From assembly GCF_000407145.1 (NCBI RefSeq), contig NZ_KE136472.1:725658-789657 (forward strand): a DNA stretch of 64,000 bases, written 5' to 3'. This DNA comes from Enterococcus caccae ATCC BAA-1240 (GTDB lineage: Bacteria; Bacillota; Bacilli; Lactobacillales; Enterococcaceae). A program made the position numbers and the translations under genes. Of this stretch, positions 58,164 through 64,000 are shown one piece after another; position 1 is the stretch's first letter; each line of letters starts with the position of its first letter. The notes below the pieces were generated by a model, which worked only from the letters and a program-made list of their open reading frames with translations, ran no database searches and was not told the DNA's origin.

Positions 58164-59024
58164 ATGAAAATATCTGTGTATGTTGTAAGTGCATTTAGTA
58201 AAGATAATAAAGGTGGAAATAAGGCAGGAGTGGTATTCATTAGGCATGAATTGACCACTACTCAAAAAATGGCAATAGCTAAACAATTGGGATATGCGGA
58301 AACCGCATTTATATCAGATTCTGAAATTGCTGATTATAAATTTGAATATTTTACACCAAAAGAAGAAGTAGATTTATGTGGGCATGCTACAATTGGTTCT
58401 TTTGCGATACTGATGCATTTAAATAAACTGTTTAAAAATCATTATACGATTGAAACGAATAGCGGTGTTCTTACTATCACTATAAAAGACGACCTTATAT
58501 TCATGGAACAAAAAAAGCCGGAATTCTACGATAGAATATCTCCAAATGAGTTTGTCGATTGTTTTGATATTGCCGCTATAGACGCTAAATGTCCAATTCA
58601 AATTGTCTCTACCGGCTTAAAAGATATTTTAATTCCGATAAAAAGTGAAACTGAATTACATGAACTACAACTTAACTTTGAGGAAATTAAAAAAATTAGT
58701 AGGCATTATAATGTCGTTGGCTTGCATCTGTATACGTTTAGTGATGATCGAATTATATGTAGAAATTTTGCCCCGCTGTATGATATCGATGAAGAAGCGG
58801 CGACTGGAACTTCAAATGGTGCTTTAGCTAGCTATCTTTATAAAAATCAGTATTTACAAAAAGAAGTCTATTCATTTGAACAAGGATATTCTTTACACTC
58901 ACCTTCTGAGATTGTAGTGAAATTATCAACCGATAGCACGGGTGAAATAGAAAAAGTTTATGTTGGTGGAAAAGGCTACTATTGCGAAACGAAGTATTTT
59001 GATGAAAAAATAAAAATTGTTTAA
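58164..59024 (+). CDS. PhzF-family isomerase-like protein
   Basis: A 286-residue protein of the PhzF/DapF-fold superfamily. The two-domain family motifs are present: GGNKAGVVF near 17, ETAFI with the conserved Glu near 46, VDLCGHATIGS near 71 and EEAATGTSNGALASYL near 210. There is no phenazine pathway nearby, so the function is an unknown isomerase or epimerase. ATG behind TGAGGT. Its A+T-rich codon use looks somewhat higher than that of its neighbours, a weak hint of separate origin. The 230 bases after it hold only a short inverted repeat and the padR promoter. Confidence 0.85.
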   Translation: MKISVYVVSAFSKDNKGGNKAGVVFIRHELTTTQKMAIAKQLGYAETAFISDSEIADYKFEYFTPKEEVDLCGHATIGSFAILMHLNKLFKNHYTIETNSGVLTITIKDDLIFMEQKKPEFYDRISPNEFVDCFDIAAIDAKCPIQIVSTGLKDILIPIKSETELHELQLNFEEIKKISRHYNVVGLHLYTFSDDRIICRNFAPLYDIDEEAATGTSNGALASYLYKNQYLQKEVYSFEQGYSLHSPSEIVVKLSTDSTGEIEKVYVGGKGYYCETKYFDEKIKIV

Positions 59025-59202
59025 ACTAGTTAGAAAAATAATTTTTTCATTCTCAGATAGTTGTAATGAAGGTGAGACTGAAGTGTTTAACTCCGAGAAA
59101 TAATCTGGAGTTTTTATGCTCTCATCATTTATTCGAATTCATTGTGGATGGGTTGTGACTCATAGAGTTATAGTCCATCCACTTTATTTTGATTATTTTT
59201 AC

Positions 59203-59245
59203 TTTACCTGTCGTAGTAATCGTGGTATGATAATTACAACGACAG
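59203..59245 (+). promoter_or_regulatory. padR promoter with overlapping inverted repeat
   Basis: TTTACC (59203-59208), 17 bases, TATGAT (59226-59231). Arms CTGTCGTAGTAAT (59208-59220) and ATTACAACGACAG (59233-59245) are inverted with one mismatch and a 12-base spacer, covering spacer and -10 box. It is a likely autoregulatory operator. Confidence 0.55.
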
Positions 59246-59282
59246 ACGTAGTACGTTGGATGGAGTAATTGGAGGTGGTTCA

Positions 59283-59612
59283 ATGATTGGCAGCGATGCA
59301 ATTAGAGGGTATAACGATACATTTATTTTATCTGTCTTGCAGGAGGGTGATTCTTATGGCTATGCGATTTCGAAAAGAATCACGGAAATTTCTGAAAACA
59401 ACTATTCAATTAAAGAGACGACATTGTATTCAGCATTTAACCGATTGGAAAAAAATGGTTTTATTGAATCATTTCCTGGACAAATCACACATGGCAAAAA
59501 GAGAACGTATTATAAAATCACGCCATCTGGACAACTATATTTGGAAGAAAAAATCAATGAATGGCTACTTACAAAAAAAGTCGTTGAACGTTTTATCAAG
59601 GAGGAAAAATAA
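59283..59612 (+). CDS. PadR-family transcriptional regulator
   Basis: A 109-residue winged-helix repressor: ILSVLQEGDSYGYAISKRI near 17-35, TLYSAFNRLEKNGFIES (recognition helix) near 48-64 and GKKRTYYKITPSG in the wing. The ATG at 59283 follows GGAGGTGG; the longer frame from 59256 contains that site. It overlaps the following gene by one base (TAATG), the usual arrangement for PadR with a DUF1700/HAAS-type membrane partner. An inverted repeat over its promoter suggests autorepression. Confidence 0.9.
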   Translation: MIGSDAIRGYNDTFILSVLQEGDSYGYAISKRITEISENNYSIKETTLYSAFNRLEKNGFIESFPGQITHGKKRTYYKITPSGQLYLEEKINEWLLTKKVVERFIKEEK

Positions 59613-60586
59613 TGAAAACCATCAAAGATTATATTGAAAGTTTGTTTTTAGGGATAGCAGAAACGAGCCAAACAAAACAACTGAAACAAGATCTATTAGC
59701 CAGTGCTGAAGATCGGTATGAAGATCTAAAAAGTCAAGGGAAATCAGAAAACGAAGCAATTGGTGGCGTAATTGCAGAGTTTGGGTCAATCGATGAATTG
59801 TTAGAAGAAATGAATATCAAGCAAGAGTTTATCGATGAACAGGGGTATGAGTTAGATGAAATTACTCTTAATGAATCAAGTGATTTTCTAAAAGTTCATC
59901 ACAGAGCTGCTACATTGATTGGTTTGGGCGTAATGATTATTATGATGGGTGTTGCGGCTTTTTTTGCTAGTATGGCGCTATATGGTGAAGGAGTTGCAGA
60001 AGGATTCGGGTTGCTATTTGTGTTTCTAGGTGCTGCTACTGGCGTTCCTTTATTTATTATTGCCGGAACAAGTATAGCGAATACAAACAAAAAATTGGAT
60101 GATCGATTTATTCCGATTCAAGTGAAAAATGAAATAAAAAAGAAGAAAGAGACATTTCAACGTTCTTTCATTTTTTGTATGGTTGCAGGAGTCGTGTTGT
60201 GTATTTTATCTGTCATACCTGTAGTCTTTTTTGGAGCGGTGTATGATGCTGAAATATTCGGCATTGCTTTCCTATTGCTGATAGCATCTTTTGGTGTTTT
60301 CTTCTTTATTTTCGGTGGAGTAATCATGGGGAGTTTCACAAAAATGCTTGAACAAAACTACTTTATTTCTGATGAAGGTGAATTGGGGCCGCGTGCTAAA
60401 GCAGAGAGAGACGATAAAAAACCAATGTGGTTTCAAACACTGGAAAAAGTTTATTGGCCGATCGTAGTTGCACTCTTTTTATTGCAGGGCTTTCTTTTAG
60501 GGAATTGGGGATCAAACTGGACTATTTTCCCAGTAGCTGGTATTGCTTTTTGGATACTTGAAAGTATTTTTAGTAAAAACGGTTAA
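59612..60586 (+). CDS. HAAS/DUF1700-type membrane protein, partner of PadR
   Basis: A 324-residue protein with an N-terminal helical HAAS-like (permease prefix) domain (about 1-75; KQLKQDLLASAEDRYEDLKSQGKSENEAI region, IAEFGSIDELLEEM) and five or six membrane segments (about 95-120, 125-150, 185-210, 215-245, 280-300, 305-320). Such proteins are nearly always coupled to a PadR gene and are thought to act in envelope stress sensing. Translation is coupled to padR. A bidirectional hairpin follows. Confidence 0.8.
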   Translation: MKTIKDYIESLFLGIAETSQTKQLKQDLLASAEDRYEDLKSQGKSENEAIGGVIAEFGSIDELLEEMNIKQEFIDEQGYELDEITLNESSDFLKVHHRAATLIGLGVMIIMMGVAAFFASMALYGEGVAEGFGLLFVFLGAATGVPLFIIAGTSIANTNKKLDDRFIPIQVKNEIKKKKETFQRSFIFCMVAGVVLCILSVIPVVFFGAVYDAEIFGIAFLLLIASFGVFFFIFGGVIMGSFTKMLEQNYFISDEGELGPRAKAERDDKKPMWFQTLEKVYWPIVVALFLLQGFLLGNWGSNWTIFPVAGIAFWILESIFSKNG

Positions 60587-60634
60587 AAAAACTCTGCTTA
60601 TTTTTGGGGAAATCCAAGATAAGCGGAGTTTTTT
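60587..60634. terminator. Terminator between the HAAS protein gene and the ECF S-component gene
   Basis: Stem AAAACTCTGCTTAT/ATAAGCGGAGTTTT (about 60588-60601, 60619-60632, one mismatch) with A and T runs on both sides, serving two convergent genes. Confidence 0.85.
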
Positions 60635-60642
60635 ATGAACTA

Positions 60643-61191
60643 TTAAAATGATTGCTTTGTAAAAATCACATCCATTGCTTTTTTTAACGGAAAATAAACA
60701 AGTGTTACGATAACAATGGTTGTAGCTACATTGATAAAGGTTGCAGGTAATTTTGATAAGGCACTTGCAAAAGAAACATTAAAATCAGCACCTGCAAGAA
60801 GACCCATAATCGTATTTTTTAGTTGGGTCATAATGACTTTGGCAATCCCAGTGACGGTAGCGACTACAATGATTTTCCAAATAGCATCGATATTTTGATG
60901 GAAAAAGAAAATCATGAGCGCAGCAGCTCCACCAACAATAAAGCTTTCTAAAATAAAATAAGGTGCTTCAGCGGCAAAGCCATTTAAGATGTCAAAGATA
61001 GCAAAGCCCAATCCACCAGCTAAGGCTCCTTTTTTATAGCCTATGAGAAGGACAGCTAGCAATAAAACTGAATTACCTAAATGAGCAAAGGCTCCAGTTG
61101 GCATAGGGATTTTGATCATTGTACCTAGAACAGTCAGCGCTGCAAACAAGCCAACAAGTACAATAGAAGTGGTTGAGCTTTGTTTATTCAT
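60643..61191 (-). CDS. ECF transporter S component, probably for vitamin B6
   Basis: Substrate-binding membrane subunit (182 residues, about six helices) of an energy-coupling factor importer that shares the cell's EcfAAT module, encoded elsewhere. N-terminal VLVGLFAALTVLGTMIKIPMP and GAFAHLGNSVLLLAVLLIG match S components. Specificity is inferred from its place 4 bases after a pyridoxal/HMP kinase gene and near a MocR regulator; hydroxymethylpyrimidine or thiamine is the alternative. ATG with AAGGAGTGATAG at the end of the kinase gene. Confidence 0.8.
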   Translation of the reverse strand: MNKQSSTTSIVLVGLFAALTVLGTMIKIPMPTGAFAHLGNSVLLLAVLLIGYKKGALAGGLGFAIFDILNGFAAEAPYFILESFIVGGAAALMIFFFHQNIDAIWKIIVVATVTGIAKVIMTQLKNTIMGLLAGADFNVSFASALSKLPATFINVATTIVIVTLVYFPLKKAMDVIFTKQSF

Positions 61192-61195
61192 TCTA

Positions 61196-62026
61196 TCACT
61201 CCTTAATTTCTGTCATTCGATTTTCAGCATGATTATAAGCGCCGTGCCATACATGTCCAAGAAAAGGATTGATTTTTTGACCATTTTCAATAGCTGCAGC
61301 TACGAATTTTTTAGCTAAAGCTACGGCATCAGCAACTGAATATCCCTTTGCAAGACCTGCAGTTACAGATGCTGCGAATGTACATCCTGCCCCGTGATTA
61401 TAATCAGTTGGAAATAATTGACTTTCAAAGATCGTAAAATCAGTGCCATCGTAAAAAAGATCGATGGCTTGGTCAGTTTTCAACCGATGACCACCTTTAA
61501 TCACAACATTTTTTGGTCCCAAGTCGATGATTTTTTTCGCAGCTTCCTTCATTTGATCAACAGAAGTCAACTCGCCCATTCCAGATAAAATCCCCGCTTC
61601 AACTAAATTTGGTGTTGTAATAGTTGCTTTAGGTAAAAGTAAACGAGTCATGGCTGCTACATTTTCAGGTTGCAGCAGTTCACTGGTACCTTTACAGGCC
61701 ATCACAGGATCGATCACAATATTGTTCATTGAAAATTTATCAATATAGGTGCGAGTGATTTCGATAGATTCGATAGTCCCTAACATCCCTGTTTTCATAG
61801 CATCAAGTGCACCGCCAGCGAAAATCGTTTTTAATTGTTTTTCCACGAGCTCAGGTTCAATTGGTGTGACCAAATGACTCCAGCCTTCATCAGGATCCAT
61901 CGTTACAATACTAGTTAAAGCCGAAAACCCAAATGTACCATACTCCTCAAATGTTTTTAAATCCGCTTGAATTCCCGCGCCACCGCTAGAATCAGAACCA
62001 GCAACTGTTAAAACTTTTTTGATCAT
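61196..62026 (-). CDS. pdxK: Pyridoxine/pyridoxal (or HMP) kinase
   Basis: Ribokinase-fold kinase of 276 residues, close to the Gram-positive PdxK/ThiD group that phosphorylates B6 vitamers. Motifs: VAGSDSSGGAGIQADLKTF at 8-26 (cited partly), MLGTIESIEIT, DPVMACKGT near 106, TPNLVEAGIL near 138, and the catalytic HGAGCTFAAS near 212. PdxK and ThiD cannot be told apart surely by eye; the divergent MocR regulator and absence of thi genes favour B6. ATG behind GAGGTTAG; promoter overlaps that of the MocR gene. Confidence 0.85.
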   Translation of the reverse strand: MIKKVLTVAGSDSSGGAGIQADLKTFEEYGTFGFSALTSIVTMDPDEGWSHLVTPIEPELVEKQLKTIFAGGALDAMKTGMLGTIESIEITRTYIDKFSMNNIVIDPVMACKGTSELLQPENVAAMTRLLLPKATITTPNLVEAGILSGMGELTSVDQMKEAAKKIIDLGPKNVVIKGGHRLKTDQAIDLFYDGTDFTIFESQLFPTDYNHGAGCTFAASVTAGLAKGYSVADAVALAKKFVAAAIENGQKINPFLGHVWHGAYNHAENRMTEIKE

Positions 62027-62081
62027 AATCTAACCTCAATTCAGAAATATTTTAATATATAGATTATAAAACAAACATCAG

Positions 62082-62110
62082 TTGACAAAAACAGCCAATT
62101 GGGTTATTTT
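62082..62110 (+). promoter_or_regulatory. Promoter of the MocR-type regulator
   Basis: TTGACA (62082-62087), 17 bases, TATTTT (62105-62110). A minus-strand TATAAT for pdxK lies about 20 bases to the left, so the two divergent promoters overlap. The leader to the regulator is about 220 bases and carries the 34-bp repeats. Confidence 0.6.
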
Positions 62111-62129
62111 CAGGTCATCCAATTGCTGC

Positions 62130-62235
62130 GAAACACAACGAACGAAGAGAGTTGATGTTGAGCAGTACAAGACGACCAAAGGGAGAGTTGTTCCTTTGTT
62201 TGAAACACAACGAACGAAGAGAGTTGATGTTGAGC
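62130..62235 (+). repeat. 34-bp perfect direct repeat, 72-base period
   Basis: Copies at 62130-62163 and 62202-62235 are identical over 34 bases, beginning GAAACACAACG and ending GATGTTGAGC, with 38 unrelated bases between. No further copy was seen in the window. It lies between pdxK and the MocR regulator, inside the leader of the latter. Confidence 0.9.
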
Positions 62236-62337
62236 CAATGAATTCACTGAGAGAGTGGATTCTTACATTTACTTCTCATCAAATTTCACAAATCTATAAA
62301 GTAAACTGTATTAAAACTAAAAAAAGGAGTTAAAAGC

Positions 62338-63780
62338 ATGTGGTCACTCAAAAAGGAAAAAGGAGTCCCAATATACGTTAGCATCATCGAGTTGGTACTA
62401 TCTTACATAAAAAATGGAGACCTCCTTCCAGGGGAACGTTTACCTTCAGAGAGAAAATTAGCTGTATATTTGCAAGTCAATCGTTCAACTGTCGTCCATG
62501 CATTAGATGAACTTGTTGCTCTGGGATGGGTCGTCAGAAAACAAGGCAGTGGAACAATTGTTAACGAAGGAAAGTGGGGAATTAGTACAACCCCTAGAAC
62601 GGATTGGCATCGCTATCTAGAACAAAATGTTTTTGCGAAAGTCGATCCTTACGTAGAGCAAATCGAGAGATTGATCAAGCAGTCAGGTAATGATATTTTA
62701 GATTTATACACAGGTGAGTTACCTTTAGATTTAATTCCAAGTTTTTCGTTTCCGCCACTGACATGGAAGCATTTTTTGGAAGAAGAACAACAAGACGATC
62801 TAGGGTACTATCCACTACGGCAAGCAATCAGTCATGAGACAGAGAAAGAATACGGTTTTTCACTTTCTCCTGAAAGTCTTTTGATCACTTCTGGCGCGCA
62901 ACAGGCGTTATTCTTAATCTTACAAGTATTATTACAATCCGGCGACAGCGTTGCGATTGAAGACCCGTCCTTTCTGTATGCACTTCCAATTTTTCAAGCA
63001 GCAGGTATCCGTCTTTACGGTGTAGAAATGGATCAAGAGGGTATTGATCTGATAGCACTTGAAAAAGTTATCCGTCAGCATAGAGTCAAGATGGTCATGG
63101 TTAATCCATCATTTCAAAATCCAACGGGGAAAACAATGTCGATGAAACGCAGGAAAGCACTTATTGAACTGTGTCAGAAATACCAAATACCGATTATTGA
63201 AGATGATGTTTTTGCTAAATTAAATTTTGTTCCCTCAGATAAAGTTCAGCCGTTAAAAAAATTAGATCCTGAAAATGTGCTCTATATTGGTTCACTCTCA
63301 AAACTTCTCGGTTCTACAACTAAAATCGGTTGGCTAAGTGCGCCGACTTCTGTAAATCAACAATTGGCGGAAGCTAGAAAGATGATGGATTTTTCGTTAA
63401 GTATTTTCCCGCAAGTATTAGCAAATTTAGCGCTGACCGATGAAAACTTTCCAGCAAAGGTTGCTATTTTGAAGCAAAATTTAGAGCAAAGAGGAAAAGC
63501 TGTGTTTGAGTTATTGGATGAGCTACCAGAATGGCAAGTCAGTATGCCAGAAGGCGGTTTTTATATTTGGGCAAAATGGAGACGTGGAAAACTTCAGCCA
63601 AAAGACTGGGCTATTTTTTTGCAAGAAGGACTATTGATCGCACCAAGTTTCTTTTTTAGTGAAAATCAAGATAGTATTCGTATCAATTTTTCTAGAGTGG
63701 ATGAAGTCAATTTTTCGTTATTTAAAACAAAATTACTAGAGGTTACCAAAAAAATAATAATGGATACAAACGCATTATGA
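62338..63780 (+). CDS. MocR-family (GntR plus aminotransferase) regulator, PdxR-like
   Basis: A 480-residue regulator with an N-terminal GntR winged helix (about 1-75; GERLPSERKLAVYLQVNRSTVVHAL region) joined to a fold-type I aminotransferase domain (about 110-480; NPSFQNPTGKTMS near 260, PLP Lys in GSLSKLLGSTTKIGW near 320). Such proteins use PLP as effector; those of the PdxR type control B6 synthesis or salvage. Divergence from pdxK supports that here. ATG behind AAAAGGAG. The next gene begins 28 bases later. Confidence 0.88.
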   Translation: MWSLKKEKGVPIYVSIIELVLSYIKNGDLLPGERLPSERKLAVYLQVNRSTVVHALDELVALGWVVRKQGSGTIVNEGKWGISTTPRTDWHRYLEQNVFAKVDPYVEQIERLIKQSGNDILDLYTGELPLDLIPSFSFPPLTWKHFLEEEQQDDLGYYPLRQAISHETEKEYGFSLSPESLLITSGAQQALFLILQVLLQSGDSVAIEDPSFLYALPIFQAAGIRLYGVEMDQEGIDLIALEKVIRQHRVKMVMVNPSFQNPTGKTMSMKRRKALIELCQKYQIPIIEDDVFAKLNFVPSDKVQPLKKLDPENVLYIGSLSKLLGSTTKIGWLSAPTSVNQQLAEARKMMDFSLSIFPQVLANLALTDENFPAKVAILKQNLEQRGKAVFELLDELPEWQVSMPEGGFYIWAKWRRGKLQPKDWAIFLQEGLLIAPSFFFSENQDSIRINFSRVDEVNFSLFKTKLLEVTKKIIMDTNAL

Positions 63781-63808
63781 TAAAATGAAAGAGAAGGAGG
63801 GATTCAAA

Positions 63809-64000
63809 ATGAACAAAACAATTGAGTTGTTAAGTAACCGGCGCAGTTATCGTGATTTTGACGAGAATCATGTTCTATCTCAAGAAAGCTTGCAAGCAAT
63901 ATTGGATGCAGCACGACAGGCACCGAGTTGGATGAATGGTCAATTTTACACGATTATCGTGATTCGAAATAGGGAAATCCGTGAACAATTAGTTGAATGG
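63809..64000 (+). CDS. Nitroreductase family protein, 5' part only
   Basis: The window ends 64 codons into this gene. The N-terminus MNKTIELLSNRRSYRDFDE, then ILDAARQAPSWMNGQ, is the FMN-binding start of NADPH-dependent nitroreductases/oxidoreductases (NfrA/FRP-like): the RRSYRDF arginines bind the FMN phosphate. AGGAGG lies 9 bases before the ATG. It is only 28 bases after the MocR gene with no terminator, so the two may be co-transcribed. Confidence 0.85.
   Translation, partial: MNKTIELLSNRRSYRDFDENHVLSQESLQAILDAARQAPSWMNGQFYTIIVIRNREIREQLVEW

Noticed and set aside
62130-62235. CRISPR-like repeat
   Set aside because: Only two copies, no spacer array and no cas genes; treated as a simple direct repeat.
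62082-62333. Frame of 83 codons spanning the 34-bp repeat
   Set aside because: Its TTG start is the promoter -35 box, no ribosome site precedes it, and the repeated ETQRTKRVDVE is just the direct repeat read in frame.

Overview
The window is a low-GC (A+T-rich), gene-dense stretch of a Firmicutes chromosome, most probably an Enterococcus. The pointers are the gene content and order (purCSQLFMNHD; pfkA-pyk; ylaN-ftsW-pyc; ylbF-ylbG-rsmD-coaD-ylbL; comEA-comEB-comEC-holA; a MurNAc PTS cluster), an LPKTG sortase substrate, GGAGG ribosome sites with some TTG and GTG starts, and no sporulation genes. The species is not resolved. I see no rRNA, tRNA, CRISPR array, insertion sequence or prophage.

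Layout. 1-600: left edge and a small unknown gene (-). 700-10710: complete de novo purine operon purC-S-Q-L-F-M-N-H-D. 10.8-13.4 kb: orphan Phd-like antitoxin, a decayed gene remnant, a Cof-type HAD phosphatase (-) and a DUF1361 membrane protein. 13.5-18.8 kb: wall-anchored 5'-nucleotidase, purine permease, MFS exporter. 18.9-26.8 kb: DUF2929, dnaE, pfkA, pyk, zinc alcohol dehydrogenase. 27.2-36.8 kb: small membrane protein, ylaN-ftsW-pyc, then the ylb/rsmD/coaD block. 36.9-38.3 kb: sigma-70-family factor with a membrane PH-like partner (-). 38.4-43.0 kb: competence DNA-uptake genes and holA, followed by another decayed gene. 43.4-49.6 kb: rpsT, PiT phosphate transporter with its DUF47 partner, HD hydrolase, P1B-type metal ATPase (-), uppP (-). 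49.7-55.0 kb: IIA-Glc and the MurNAc recycling cluster mupG-murQ-murP-murR. 55-64 kb: histidine phosphatase, metallo-hydrolase, guaC, PhzF protein, PadR plus HAAS-type membrane protein, a probable vitamin B6 salvage module (ECF S component, pyridoxal kinase, divergent MocR regulator) and the start of a nitroreductase.

How genes work together. Purine genes are in three places: de novo synthesis, uptake (nucleotidase plus permease) and interconversion (guaC). The promoters of purC, the permease and guaC each carry a PurBox-like AAACACGAAC element (11 of 13 or so to the consensus), with the G of its CGAAC core 76-77 bases before the inferred transcription start. That is the geometry described for the activator PurR of Lactococcus, and it is the strongest regulatory signal here. 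Other readable control elements are a Rex site plus a cre-like site before adh, exact and near-exact Fur boxes before the P1B-4-like ATPase, a palindrome in the mupG promoter spacer, an inverted repeat over the padR promoter, a near-perfect cre before the first gene, and a 34-bp perfect direct repeat in the leader of the MocR regulator.

Most of the window is housekeeping. I did not find an obviously new multi-gene system. The least explained loci are the sigma factor with its PH-like membrane protein, the 34-bp repeat, and the structured leader of the purine permease.
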